This document shows, piece after piece, positions 35,040 through 44,284 of a DNA stretch of 64,000 bases. Location of the stretch: positions 433,500-497,499 of the forward strand of contig JANQQL010000015.1 of assembly GCA_028289345.1 (NCBI GenBank). Direction: 5' to 3'. Numbering within the stretch: position 1 is the first letter of the stretch; the number at the start of each line of letters is the position of its first letter. Source of the stretch: Planctomycetota bacterium (GTDB lineage: Bacteria; Planctomycetota; B15-G4; SIAN01). The translations under genes and the position numbers were made by a program. A model generated the notes under the pieces. The model did no database searches. It was given only the letters and a program-made list of their open reading frames with translations, and was not told the origin of the DNA.

Positions 35040-35909
35040 TCACTCTCGGCGCAGTCGGACTCCCCCAAACACATGGTCGAGCTCGATCCGCAGCGTCGGC
35101 TCGTCCCAATGACCGTCACTGGAGTATCGATCGCCTCGCTGATGGAAGCCCGGGGCGTCGAAGTCGGAGAAGATGCCCGACTGATCATCCACGACGACCG
35201 AAATCTCCCGAGGCACCACCAAGGTGATGTCGCCCAGCCCCCCGTCCACTCGTACTGTTGCCGGCCGGAACCACTCGCCGTGGAAGTCCAAGAGCAGGTC
35301 CTCGGCCACCCCCTCCACCGTCAGCTTTTCGAAGTTCACGTTGCCGAGCCCGCGAAACTTGGCCTCCGCCATTCCCACGCTGATCTCGAAGTGCTCGCAG
35401 AACTCGGGATTCGGTTCGTTGAACTCCACCCGCGCCTCACAAGCCGCTAGTTCGATGCGCAGTTGTCGGAGCGGAACGCCTCCCAGCTCCGTTTGAATAC
35501 TGCCCGCGGCGAACAGCAGCTCCAGGTTCAGGGGCACGTCCTTGCCAAGGCGCAAGTCCCACTCGTTGACCAGTTCCTGCCAATCCCAGAAGTTCAGCCC
35601 CAGGAACTCGGGGTTCATGATCAACCCGTAGGAACCATCGTTGCCCTGGCGCGAGCTAGAAATCGAAGGAGCAAACTCGGCAACGTTGAACTCCGCCGTT
35701 CCGGAAAGCATGGGCCCTTCGTCCTGCGAGTCGAGGGTCAGCTCCCCGGCTCCAAACGCCAGATCCAGGGTGGCGATGTCGACGTCGCTGGCGTCGATTT
35801 CGATGGTCCGGTGCTCGAGCTCTCCCACGTCGTAGTGGAACGGCAGGGCGAACGAACAACCGCTGCAGCTCAACAAGAGCCCCAGCAATCCGAGCAACTG
35901 AACTTTCAC
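35040..35909 (-). CDS. Lipoprotein with LiaF/toast-rack-like domain
   Basis: 289 residues. The lipoprotein signal MKVQLLGLLGLLLSCSGCS has a lipobox-like LSCSGC. The mature part begins with an Ile/Asp-alternating stretch, TIEIDASDVDIATLDLAFGAGELTL, typical of toast-rack domains that form a stack of short strands. It ends with repeated strand pairs: FEISVGMAEAKFRGL, VRVDGGLGDITLVVPREISVVVDD and RIELDHVFGGVRL. The LiaF-like C-terminal family (cell-wall-active antibiotic response) shows the same G-x-x-x-V-x-V-P pattern. Probably a surface lipoprotein related to envelope stress. No two-component system is adjacent. Confidence 0.68.
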   Translation of the reverse strand: MKVQLLGLLGLLLSCSGCSFALPFHYDVGELEHRTIEIDASDVDIATLDLAFGAGELTLDSQDEGPMLSGTAEFNVAEFAPSISSSRQGNDGSYGLIMNPEFLGLNFWDWQELVNEWDLRLGKDVPLNLELLFAAGSIQTELGGVPLRQLRIELAACEARVEFNEPNPEFCEHFEISVGMAEAKFRGLGNVNFEKLTVEGVAEDLLLDFHGEWFRPATVRVDGGLGDITLVVPREISVVVDDQSGIFSDFDAPGFHQRGDRYSSDGHWDEPTLRIELDHVFGGVRLRRE

Positions 35910-36096
35910 AACTCTCTCCCCTGGGTCTCCGGCGTCACCTCAGTCAGGTCGAAGTCGGGAGCTCGCCCATTGACGAACCCCATCCTGCTCACCATCGGCG
36001 ACGCGGTCCGAAACTTCCACGGTCTGCGGGAGGAGAGCCCGAAGCCCGCCCTGGGGTTGGAAGGGATTCGGAGAAGAGGTTCGGATTCAGCTCAGT

Positions 36097-39000
36097 TCAG
36101 CGCCGGAGACCGCGAGCAGCTCCCACCAGCCGGAGGAACTCCGCCCGGTACCCCTGGGGGTCTTGGCCCTTGCCGCTTTCCGCCAACTGCAACACTTGGA
36201 GAAGCGAAGGTTCGGGCCCGGCGTAGGGGGAGTTCTTCAGCATCATGCCGAACAGTGCCACGGCCGCCGCGAAACGAGTGTCCGCGTCCGCACTCGAAAT
36301 CGACCTATCGTTGTCGAGCACCGGGAACTCTCGCTTGGTGCTGACCTCGCCGTCCGGCTCCTTCCAGCGCATCTTCAAGTTGAAGAGATCGGCAGAGTCG
36401 AGAGGACGCACCACCTGCGCGGGACGCTGATACTTCAGGGGATCGACTCCGGGCACACCGCCCATACCCGCGGGGATGATCTCGTAGAGCACCGTGAGCC
36501 GATGATCGGCGCCAACTTCTCCGGCGTCCTTCTTGTCATCGTTGAAGTCTCGCGCGGCCAGCACTCGGTTGTCGTAGCCGATCAGTCGATAAGCATCGAC
36601 CTGGGCAGGATTGAACTCGAGCTGCAGCTTGACGTCCTTGGCGATGGTGACCAGGGTGCCCTGCATTTCGGCAACCAGGACCTTCTGGGCCTCGGGGAGG
36701 GAATCGATGTAGCTGTAGTTGCCGTTGCCTTTGTCCGCCAGCAGTTCGGCGGTGCCATCCTTCAAGTTCCCGGTGCCGAACCCGAGAACAGACAGGAACA
36801 CTCCGGACTTGGCGGAGTCACTGATCAGGGTCTCCAGCTCTTCCCGCGAAGTGACTCCCACGTTGAAGTCTCCATCCGTGGCCAGGATGACTCGGTTGTT
36901 GCCTTCGGCGTCGAAGTGATTGACCGCGGTCTCGTAGGCCAGACGAATCCCGGCACTGCCATGGGTCGACCCTCCGGCGCGGAGACGACTCAAACTCTGC
37001 TCGATCTTCGCCTTCCCTTCTGCATCGCAGCGAGTCGAGTCCAGGCACAGCCCTGCACCACCGGCGTAGGTGACGATGGCCACGTGATCCCGCCCGTCGA
37101 GCTCCGCGAGCAACAGGCGCAGGGACGACTGGAGCAAGGGAAGCTTCATCGGATCGTTCATCGACCCGGACACATCGAGCAGGAACACCAGGTTGGAACG
37201 GGGCCGCTGCTCGAGGCGCAAAGGACGGCCACGAATGCCAATCCGCGCCAAACGATGACCCGGTGCCCAGGGGGCCTCGGTGACTTCGACGTCCACGGAC
37301 AACGGGTCGCCGTTGTCTCGCCACGGCCAGTCGTAGGAGAAGTAGTTGATCATCTCCTCGATGCGCACCGCGTCCGCCGGCGGCAGCTGCCCATCGTTCA
37401 AGAACCGGCGCACGTTGGCATAGCCCGCCGTGTCCACGTCGATGGAGAACGTCGAATGGGGATCTTGAAGAGGACTCTTGAAAGGCTGCTCGGTCGCCTT
37501 GCCGTAGGTTTCGTTCGACGGCGGGCGATGAGCCAGCGAATCGCGAACATGTTCCTGGGCGCGATCGCGAGCGAGTTCATTCTTGATGCGACGGGTGTAG
37601 GCTTCGCCGGGGGTTTCTCTCGCTGACGGGGCCTCGGGCGTGGCGCCCGGCTCCGGCCGTTTCCCTCGACCGCTGAAGAAGCCCACGCTTCCCGACTTCG
37701 CAGCAGCCGGATCCGGCGACGGGGGCATTGCTGAAAGCTTCCCCCCAGCAGTTTCGGAAGAGGAATGCTCACCTCCAACCAGTTCCGTCGATGGCGGCAC
37801 GGCCTCTGCGTCCCTGCGGAGGTATCCGAGAGCCTCTGCCTGGCGGCGCGCTTCCGGAGAGGGAGTCGATTCGGACGGAGAATTCGCTTTCTCGAATTCC
37901 TCGAAGTCGCCGAGCGCTCTGAGAGCTTCGATCTTCGCTTGATCGAGCTCTGTCCCTCGAGCGCCTCTCTGATCCGAGAGACTTCCGCCCGCGCCCACGG
38001 ATTGCGAGGGAGTGGTTTGAGCCGGTCCGTCGGAGTAACCCAGGGCCTCCAGCTTGGACAGTGCTTCCGGAGAGAGAGCAGTCTCAGATGGCCGCGTTTC
38101 TTCCTCGGAGACATCCAGGTATCCGAGTTCTCTCAGTCGCTTCCCGAGCTGATCTTCGCTCGGCACCTCGTCCACGGCGTATCCCAGCGCTCGCAGCTCT
38201 TGCAGGTAGTCGTCTTCGTCGTACTCGGTCGAGGGAGAGTCCACCGGATACCCGAGTTCCTCGAGCCTTCTCAATTCACTCGAGCTGCTCCTTTCTTCGC
38301 CGACGTAGCCGAGCTCCGCAAGGGATTGAAGTTCCTTCGCACTCAGCGAGTCGACGTTGCCAGCGCGCCGCTGGCGCCGAGACTCGCTCGTGGCGCTCTT
38401 TCGGCCATTCGACGACTCGTTCACCTCGGCGGCGGAGTCCGCAAAAACTCCCGCTGCGCCGCCACCGCGGTCCGAGTCCTGGCCGTCGAGCTGCGCGACT
38501 TCCTCCTGTCTGGTAGCAGGACCGGCATTCCAGAGCGAATCTCCGAGAATCACGACCGCACCAAGGATGCTCGCCGCCACAGTGAGCGGGGTCAGCAGGC
38601 GCCACGGAGACCTCGATGGCGGGGTCGAAGAAAGTCCACCAACCTCCGCCTCTCCGTCTTCGGTGACGGACTTGCCGGAGAGGATTGCTTCGGCGGATTC
38701 GCTCGCTTGACCATCCTCCGCCGGGGCACCACTCTCAACAGCCACACCATTCTTTTCTGCCGCTGCATCGATCGTCGCGCGTCGCTGCTCGGTCAACTTG
38801 CCCGGTGCTTCCCCGGCAAGCTCGTTTTCCAACTCTCCGGTGAGCTCGCGGATCGCTTCGACTTCGGCCCGGGCCTGCTCGTCGTTGGCGAGCCACTGTT
38901 CGACTTCTTGCCGCTCGGCCCCTTCGAGCTCACCCAGGGCAAACGCCGTCAGACGTGCTTCTCGCAGATCGGCCTCGCTGAACGAGGCTTCGCTTTCTGT

Positions 39001-39234
39001 CGGCCGATGGTTGAGTGAACCTTCATGAGCCGAAGCACTGTCACGCAAAGTACCCTCTGGTGAGACACCTTCTGGAGAATCGCTCTTGGAAGGGGCACTC
39101 GGTGACGTGTTTCCGTCCGGAGAAGTGTTGTTCGGAACGTCCTTGCCAAGAAAAGAATCGTTCGAAGGAGCTCGGTCGGAGGAAGCACGCTTCTGGGAAG
39201 GATCGTTCGGGGGAGTGGGTTGTCGGGAATTCAT
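36097..39234 (-). CDS. YfbK-type von Willebrand factor A protein with anti-sigma-like N-terminus and LGY repeats
   Basis: 1045 residues. Residues 1-85 are Ser/Pro/Asp-rich. Residues 92-140 (LTAFALGELEGAERQEVEQW) resemble the helical anti-sigma-like domain common in these proteins. One transmembrane helix lies at about 211-232. Residues 300-473 hold seven spaced copies of an L-x-x-L-G-Y motif. The YfbK-type part begins near 610 (STFSIDVDTAGYANVRRFL, RIEEMINYFSYDW), followed by the vWA domain with MIDAS FLLDVSGSMND (about 683-693) and a C-terminal domain ending SGKGQDPQGYRAEFLRLV. E. coli YfbK is 575 residues, so the N-terminal region is greatly enlarged. The gene lies 10 bp after the ECF sigma gene with GAGGAG before its ATG; probably the sigma's membrane partner. 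Confidence 0.85.
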   Translation of the reverse strand: MNSRQPTPPNDPSQKRASSDRAPSNDSFLGKDVPNNTSPDGNTSPSAPSKSDSPEGVSPEGTLRDSASAHEGSLNHRPTESEASFSEADLREARLTAFALGELEGAERQEVEQWLANDEQARAEVEAIRELTGELENELAGEAPGKLTEQRRATIDAAAEKNGVAVESGAPAEDGQASESAEAILSGKSVTEDGEAEVGGLSSTPPSRSPWRLLTPLTVAASILGAVVILGDSLWNAGPATRQEEVAQLDGQDSDRGGGAAGVFADSAAEVNESSNGRKSATSESRRQRRAGNVDSLSAKELQSLAELGYVGEERSSSSELRRLEELGYPVDSPSTEYDEDDYLQELRALGYAVDEVPSEDQLGKRLRELGYLDVSEEETRPSETALSPEALSKLEALGYSDGPAQTTPSQSVGAGGSLSDQRGARGTELDQAKIEALRALGDFEEFEKANSPSESTPSPEARRQAEALGYLRRDAEAVPPSTELVGGEHSSSETAGGKLSAMPPSPDPAAAKSGSVGFFSGRGKRPEPGATPEAPSARETPGEAYTRRIKNELARDRAQEHVRDSLAHRPPSNETYGKATEQPFKSPLQDPHSTFSIDVDTAGYANVRRFLNDGQLPPADAVRIEEMINYFSYDWPWRDNGDPLSVDVEVTEAPWAPGHRLARIGIRGRPLRLEQRPRSNLVFLLDVSGSMNDPMKLPLLQSSLRLLLAELDGRDHVAIVTYAGGAGLCLDSTRCDAEGKAKIEQSLSRLRAGGSTHGSAGIRLAYETAVNHFDAEGNNRVILATDGDFNVGVTSREELETLISDSAKSGVFLSVLGFGTGNLKDGTAELLADKGNGNYSYIDSLPEAQKVLVAEMQGTLVTIAKDVKLQLEFNPAQVDAYRLIGYDNRVLAARDFNDDKKDAGEVGADHRLTVLYEIIPAGMGGVPGVDPLKYQRPAQVVRPLDSADLFNLKMRWKEPDGEVSTKREFPVLDNDRSISSADADTRFAAAVALFGMMLKNSPYAGPEPSLLQVLQLAESGKGQDPQGYRAEFLRLVGAARGLRR
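37816..38337 (-). repeat. Seven-copy LxxLGY motif repeat (coding)
   Basis: Within the vWA protein: LQSLAELGYV, LRRLEELGYP, LQELRALGYA, KRLRELGYL, LSKLEALGYS, IEALRALGDF and RRQAEALGYL, separated by acidic Ser/Glu-rich linkers of 10-30 residues. The same motif ends both sulfatase-fold proteins in this window. Confidence 0.7.
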
Positions 39235-39244
39235 GGGGGACTCC

Positions 39245-39754
39245 TCAGACTTCGCCGCGAGTCGCGGGGGACAGACGACCTCGCAGGGTCCGAATGGCCT
39301 GGTGGATCAAGACACCGACGTGGTTCACACTGAGTTGCGTGATGGCCGCAATCTCTTTGTAGGAACGCCCTTCTTGAAAGCGCAGGCGTAGGACTTCCTG
39401 CTGGCGATCGGGCAGGGACCCCATCAGCTTCAGCACACGACTTTGGGATTCCTGCTGCTCGACGCGTTGATGGGGATCGGGAACGGGGCGTTCCTTCCAA
39501 TCCGGGTTGGAGATGACGCGCTCCATGCGGCCGTCCTTTCGGATGTCGTCCAGGACGAGGTTTCGGCAAACGGTGTACAGCCACTGGTCCAGGTGTTGCC
39601 CGAGGTGTTTCCGGTTCGCCCGACACAGTTTCAGGAACACTTCCTGGACAATGTCTTGGGCTCGGCCATGGTCGCCCCCGAGGTGGGTGGCGTAGCGGAG
39701 CAAGGGCCCCTCCATGCGACCGACGGTTTCTTGAATCCATCGCGGGTTCGTCAA
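39245..39754 (-). CDS. ECF-family RNA polymerase sigma factor
   Basis: 169 residues from a TTG at 39754 with CAGGAG upstream at good spacing; the frame is open to 39955 but this shorter form has the usual ECF length. Region 2: LLRYATHLGGDHGRAQDIVQEVFLKL, then QHLDQWLYTVCRNLVLDDIRK. Region 4: LMGSLPDRQQEVLRLRFQEGRSYKEIAA followed by the recognition helix LSVNHVGVLIHQAIRTLR. Its stop lies 10 bp before the vWA protein, which carries an anti-sigma-like domain, so the two are an operon and likely a sigma and its regulator. Confidence 0.92.
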   Translation of the reverse strand: MTNPRWIQETVGRMEGPLLRYATHLGGDHGRAQDIVQEVFLKLCRANRKHLGQHLDQWLYTVCRNLVLDDIRKDGRMERVISNPDWKERPVPDPHQRVEQQESQSRVLKLMGSLPDRQQEVLRLRFQEGRSYKEIAAITQLSVNHVGVLIHQAIRTLRGRLSPATRGEV

Positions 39755-40191
39755 CAGGCTCTCCTGCGGCCAGTCCTCAGGGGAACAACGCGGGCCGGCG
39801 GGTTTTCTTAATCCCGCGGGCTCAAAACCTCGGCTTGAGAACGCCAGTCGCTTGGGAAAACTGGGGCGGCAAGAGGGCAACCGTGAGTCGCTGCCAAGCT
39901 TCCTGACGTCCCACCTCGAACGCGGCTGCGAGCCAATCCCAGCCCCCTTAAACATCTACTGTCAATGGCCTTACAGCACCAACGGCCGCGCGGCGGCCGG
40001 TCTGTTCGACCACTGGGCCACCGCAAAGTTCCAGCTCCTTGCTCGTTTTCCCGCTGCTCGACCTCAGACTTCCCTCTCTGCCCCAAACTCAACGCTCGCC
40101 GGGGCGGGCCGTACTGAGGGGACCGCGGGCCTTTTCGACGTCACCAATGCGCCGGGATTCCGGTCACCCTCTCGTTTCGGAGATGTGAATC
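39755..40191. other. 437-bp divergent intergenic region
   Basis: Separates the ECF sigma gene and the esterase-like gene, so it holds both promoters. No gene or confident motif seen; the open frame reaching in from the sigma gene is unlike coding sequence. Confidence 0.4.
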
Positions 40192-41532
40192 ATGCGGCTT
40201 CCAAGCACCTCGGGAACTCCAGTCCTGGCGCTGGCGTTCTCCCTGGGCGGCTTTCTTTCAACCACTGCCACCGCCGCCGAAGACGACCCGAGGGTCGAGT
40301 GGCTGAGCGAACACGCGGTCTCCTTGAACAGCATCGACCCGGACGACGTGGACTTCGAAGACCTGGAACCCCTTCGTCAGATGATCGGCGACGCCCGGGT
40401 CATCCAGCTCGGCGAACAAACCCATGGCGACGGCACCACGTTTTTGGCCAAGACTCGCCTGATCAAGTTCCTCCACGAAGAGATGGGCTTCGACGTTTTG
40501 GCGTTCGAAAGCGGGCTGTACGACTGCCGCATCGCGTGGGAACAGCTTGCGGCGGGAGGCGAGAGCCTGGCCTCTTGCCAACAAGGGATCTTTTCAATCT
40601 GGACGAACAGTGAAGAAGTCCGTCCGCTCTTGGACTACTTGAAGGAGCGCGCCACCTCGGACTTCCCTCTCGAGCTATGTGGCGTGGATTGTCAGTTCAC
40701 GGGTCCTCCCTCGGCCGCAAGCCTCGCTCAAGATCTGCACGCCCATGTCGAGAAAGTTGAGCCCTCTCTTCTGGAAGAGTCTCTCTTCACTCTCTCGCTG
40801 GAGACGATTGAGCACATCACCTCCGGCCGGCGACCCCCGGAGGACGAGCAGGGCGACTACTTCGATGCTCTGGACGAACTGGCCGATCTGTTGCAAGACC
40901 CCGAACTCCCCGAGGCGACGTCAGAGAAAGAGAACCAGTTCTGGGCGCAAATGGTGCGCAGCATTCGTGGCTATGCCCCCGTCGCCTGGACCGACCCGGC
41001 ATCTCGGCAAGGCAAACCCTTGGCCAGTTCGTTCAACCCGCGGGACCGGCAGATGGGAGAAAACCTGACCTGGTTGGCCGAAGAGTACTACGCCGGGCGC
41101 AAGCTCATTGTCTGGGCCGCCACGATGCACGCCATTCGCAATGCGGACGCCATCGACACTGGAAACTCCCCCTTGTCCTATGAGGGGGTCCTGCCCATGG
41201 GGCATTACCTTTCGGATGCTCTCGGAGAGGAAGCGTTCACCGTCGGGTTCACCACATTCCATGGATCGGCCGGGCGAGCGGGTGGACCGAGTGGGCCGAT
41301 TCCCGATGCTCCCGCGGGAAGTTTGGAGTCGCTCTGCGTGCAAGCAGGCTTGGAGAACGCGGTGATTCCGTTCCGCCATCAAGACGCGGAATGGGTCCAC
41401 GCTCCCATTTCCAGCCGTCCCCTCGGCAACAGCCTCATGACCGCGAGCTGGCCGAAAGTCATGGACGCCATGGTGTTCACGAAGAAGATGATCCCGAGCT
41501 CCGTGCGAAAGCCTGGCGCGTCCGGTCGTTGA
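40192..41532 (+). CDS. Erythromycin-esterase-family protein, exported
   Basis: 446 residues. A signal peptide (TSGTPVLALAFSLGGFLSTTATAA) is followed by the EreA/EreB fold. The catalytic loop VIQLGEQTHGDGTTF (about 70-84) has the conserved G-E-x-x-H-G, and VLAFESGLYDCR the next conserved Glu. LIVWAATMHAIRNA is the later conserved His segment. True macrolide esterases are cytoplasmic and about 400 residues; export and the poor match elsewhere argue against macrolide resistance. Substrate unknown, a hydrolase acting outside. GGAG nine bases upstream supports the start. Confidence 0.82.
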   Translation: MRLPSTSGTPVLALAFSLGGFLSTTATAAEDDPRVEWLSEHAVSLNSIDPDDVDFEDLEPLRQMIGDARVIQLGEQTHGDGTTFLAKTRLIKFLHEEMGFDVLAFESGLYDCRIAWEQLAAGGESLASCQQGIFSIWTNSEEVRPLLDYLKERATSDFPLELCGVDCQFTGPPSAASLAQDLHAHVEKVEPSLLEESLFTLSLETIEHITSGRRPPEDEQGDYFDALDELADLLQDPELPEATSEKENQFWAQMVRSIRGYAPVAWTDPASRQGKPLASSFNPRDRQMGENLTWLAEEYYAGRKLIVWAATMHAIRNADAIDTGNSPLSYEGVLPMGHYLSDALGEEAFTVGFTTFHGSAGRAGGPSGPIPDAPAGSLESLCVQAGLENAVIPFRHQDAEWVHAPISSRPLGNSLMTASWPKVMDAMVFTKKMIPSSVRKPGASGR

Positions 41533-41769
41533 GCGGAGGAGTGAGGTGCAGGGCTCTGGGAGTTCCAGCGAGAGCAATGCCCCAGCGCGACGGTGAGCGT
41601 GGAAGCGTGACTGACACGCTCACCGTCGGTCGCAGATTCTCGGCCGCGGGAATCATGACTGCGGCGGCGAACACAGGTCCGATGACTTCTGGTGCGGACC
41701 GCGGCAAGCTTCCTCACAAGAAGATGGCACCGATGCGGGGAAGAGTCAGACTTCGATGACTCCTGCCGG
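41533..41769. other. Convergent intergenic gap
   Basis: 237 bp between convergent genes. I see no gene or clear terminator hairpin. Confidence 0.3.
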
Positions 41770-42600
41770 CTAGTCGTCTTCGACCGTCACCATCTCGCGG
41801 AAGAAGGCTCGCACGCCGTACTGGATGGTCGAGCGAAGGGTTTGATCGACCTTTCGCTCTTCCCTGGCCACCTCGCGGGGGTCTTCATCCTGGATCGCGC
41901 AGAAGGTCTCGACCAGGCGGGCGTCACGCGACAGGAGCTTCTGCAAAACGGATCGTTCTTTCTCAGACCAGAGGGGTGACAGCTGGCAGGCGGCCTCGAA
42001 GGATTCGTCAAGGTCGTGGAGCTGCCCGCGACGGAGCATCATGCACCAGTCGCGATAGGGGATCGTCAGATTGCGGAAGTCGTCCGACTGCACCAGCGCT
42101 TCGAGCTGTCCGCGGTACTCTTCCAAAGGAAACCGTTCGACCTCGGAGAGCGCATCTTCTACGGCGGCACGGCGCCCGGCGTCCAAGTGTCGCCCCAACG
42201 CCGAGTACAGATACTTCCGTTCCCGCTCGTGATGATGCTCGAGCAAGTCGTCGAAGGCCCCCAAGGTCTGCCGCAACAGAGACGGCTCGATCTCCTTGAA
42301 CTCGGTTTGCAGGGCGATGTCCAACAAGTGCGCTCCGTGGCGGCGGATCATCTCGTGATCGTCGAAGAACTCCGCCACCGAGCCCGCGGGAGGAGGGTCC
42401 GAGACCGTCTCTTCGTAGAGCGGCAACACCAGGTTCTCTTCGAACTCCATGTGCGTCCGCAGGTTCTCTCGCAGCACGTAACCGTGGAGAAAAAAGAGCA
42501 GGGGCTCGGAGACCTGAGTCAACATCAGCGCCAGGCCTTCGTCGAACATTTGGTGGCAGGCCTCGTGCACCGCCCAGGATTCGATGTTCCGTTCGATCAA
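41770..42600 (-). CDS. Hemerythrin HHE-domain protein
   Basis: 276 residues from a TTG at 42600 that has a strong GGAGGAGGAA site five bases upstream; an ATG at 42621 is the alternative. Predicted four-helix bundle with di-iron ligands in RTHMEFEENLVLPLYEE (H-x3-E), FFDDHEMIRRHGAHLL (H, H) and LLEHHHERERKYLYSAL (H-x3-E). The C-terminal 100 residues form a further helical region (LDESFEAACQLSPLWSEKERSVL) of unknown role. Such proteins bind O2 or NO or act in iron and redox sensing. Divergent from the FHA-protease gene. Confidence 0.75.
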   Translation of the reverse strand: MIERNIESWAVHEACHQMFDEGLALMLTQVSEPLLFFLHGYVLRENLRTHMEFEENLVLPLYEETVSDPPPAGSVAEFFDDHEMIRRHGAHLLDIALQTEFKEIEPSLLRQTLGAFDDLLEHHHERERKYLYSALGRHLDAGRRAAVEDALSEVERFPLEEYRGQLEALVQSDDFRNLTIPYRDWCMMLRRGQLHDLDESFEAACQLSPLWSEKERSVLQKLLSRDARLVETFCAIQDEDPREVAREERKVDQTLRSTIQYGVRAFFREMVTVEDD

Positions 42601-42697
42601 CCGCGTTCCTCCTCCGAGCATTCTCCCGCGCGGTCGGAGCAAACCGAACCAAGGAATCGGGATTCCGCCCGCGGCCCCGCGGTAACATGCGCCCACG

Positions 42698-44284
42698 ATG
42701 ACGGCTTCCCCCCACCCTGAAACCTGGACGCTGAAGGCCCTCGATGAGCCAGAGGGAACGGTCTACGACATCCCGCCCCAGGGCCTGACCCTCGGCCGGG
42801 ATCCGGCCAACTCCGTGGTGATCGAGGCCAAGCACGAGGGGGTCTCTGCCCATCACGTGCGCTTGGTCATTCGCGACGGGGATCTTTGGGCCGAAGACCT
42901 TCACTCGAAGAACGGAACGTTCAGCGGCGGCCGGGAGATCAGTGTCCGGGCCATGGCGCATGGAGACGTGCTGCAGCTTGGTCCCGATGGCCCGCGCTTC
43001 GCCGCGGTGTGTTCGACTGGCATCGAAGACACCGTGTCCCTGCCGAAGAAGGGACTCGGCATGGGCCGTCGGCGGGTCGGCCACGAAACGATCCAGCTGG
43101 TGCGGGAGAAACTCGGCATCTCCGGGGACGTCGATCAGATGTTGCGACGCCAGCGGCGACGTCACACCGCCATGACCATGTCTTTGGCCGCGCTGGTCGT
43201 GATCGTCGGGGTGACCGGATTCTGGATGGTGCGCGAGAAAGACGGCCAAATGCGGCTGTTGGTCGAGCAACAACAGGCAAAGCTCCAAGAGGTCACCGAG
43301 TCCCAACGGGAATCCTGGGACAACCAAAGTCAGCGTTGGAACGAAGCCCAGGTGCAGTGGGAGCAAACTCGCGAGCGGCTGCAAGGACAGCGAGAAGAAC
43401 TCGAAGCCCACATTCGAGACTTGGAGAACCGCGGACAGGTGGCCGCGAGTGAGCTCGAATCACTTCGCAACGAACTCGGCCAAACCGTCGAAACTCTGGA
43501 CTTCTTCAATCCGGTCAACATCGAACAGTCGAAGCTGCGCTCGGTGGAACGAGTCGAAGAAGCGGTGGTCTTGATCGAAACGCGGCAGCGCTTTCGTAAC
43601 GAAGACACCGGGCAGGAACTGTTCGTCGTCATCGATGAGACGGGCAACGAAACTCTCAATCTCAACGACGAAGGTCAGCCACTGGAAGAAGAGAGCACCG
43701 GATCGGGATTCTGCTTCTCCGAAGACGGTTGGATCCTGACCAATGCCCACGTGGTGGGAAAGAAGGAAGAAGCGCCGCCCGTTCGCATCTCTCCGGAGAT
43801 TCTGCTGACGCCTTCCATTCGCCTGCAGGTGGTGTTCTCTGGCCAGGCGTTCCGTCACAATGCCACATTGGTCGCCTGGAATGCCGAAGACACCGCCGAC
43901 CTTGCCCTGTTGAAGATCGAGCCTTTTGATTCCATGCCCCACCTGGACGGTCTGGACTTGGAGCGGCCCTCTCCGGCACGCGGCACGGAAGTGTTCTTGC
44001 TCGGCTTTCCTCTCGGCAAGCGAGCGATGCAGCAGGGCGACACGATGATCGCTTCGACCTTTCGCGGCATCGTGAGCCGTCAAGTCGGCGCCTACTTGCA
44101 GGTTGATGCCGCCGTGCATCCGGGTGCTAGCGGGGGCCCGGTCATCGACAGTCACGGCAACGTCATTGGCGTGGTCGTGGGCATGCAAGTGGTCGATCGA
44201 GTCGCGGGTTCCTCGGCGATCGGTTACACCATTCCCATCGCCGACGTGCGCAGTGTCTGGCCGCCGCCGAACTTGACCGAATGA
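42698..44284 (+). CDS. FHA domain-trypsin-like (HtrA-type) serine protease, membrane-anchored
   Basis: 528 residues. Cytoplasmic FHA domain at about 8-105 (LTLGRDPANSVVIE, GVSAHHVRLVIRDGDLWAEDL, SKNGTFSGGREI), which binds phosphothreonine. A transmembrane helix follows at about 163-180 (MSLAALVVIVGVTGFWMV), then a Gln/Glu-rich coiled coil (185-260). The protease domain (about 340-525) carries His in WILTNAHVVG, Asp in DTADLALLKIE and Ser in VHPGASGGPVID. No PDZ domain. This would link cytoplasmic phosphorylation to extracytoplasmic proteolysis. The stop overlaps the next ATG (ATGA). Confidence 0.92.
   Translation: MTASPHPETWTLKALDEPEGTVYDIPPQGLTLGRDPANSVVIEAKHEGVSAHHVRLVIRDGDLWAEDLHSKNGTFSGGREISVRAMAHGDVLQLGPDGPRFAAVCSTGIEDTVSLPKKGLGMGRRRVGHETIQLVREKLGISGDVDQMLRRQRRRHTAMTMSLAALVVIVGVTGFWMVREKDGQMRLLVEQQQAKLQEVTESQRESWDNQSQRWNEAQVQWEQTRERLQGQREELEAHIRDLENRGQVAASELESLRNELGQTVETLDFFNPVNIEQSKLRSVERVEEAVVLIETRQRFRNEDTGQELFVVIDETGNETLNLNDEGQPLEEESTGSGFCFSEDGWILTNAHVVGKKEEAPPVRISPEILLTPSIRLQVVFSGQAFRHNATLVAWNAEDTADLALLKIEPFDSMPHLDGLDLERPSPARGTEVFLLGFPLGKRAMQQGDTMIASTFRGIVSRQVGAYLQVDAAVHPGASGGPVIDSHGNVIGVVVGMQVVDRVAGSSAIGYTIPIADVRSVWPPPNLTE

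Noticed and set aside
40192..41532. Macrolide resistance gene
   Set aside because: Family match is real, but the protein is exported and diverged, so a resistance role is not supported.
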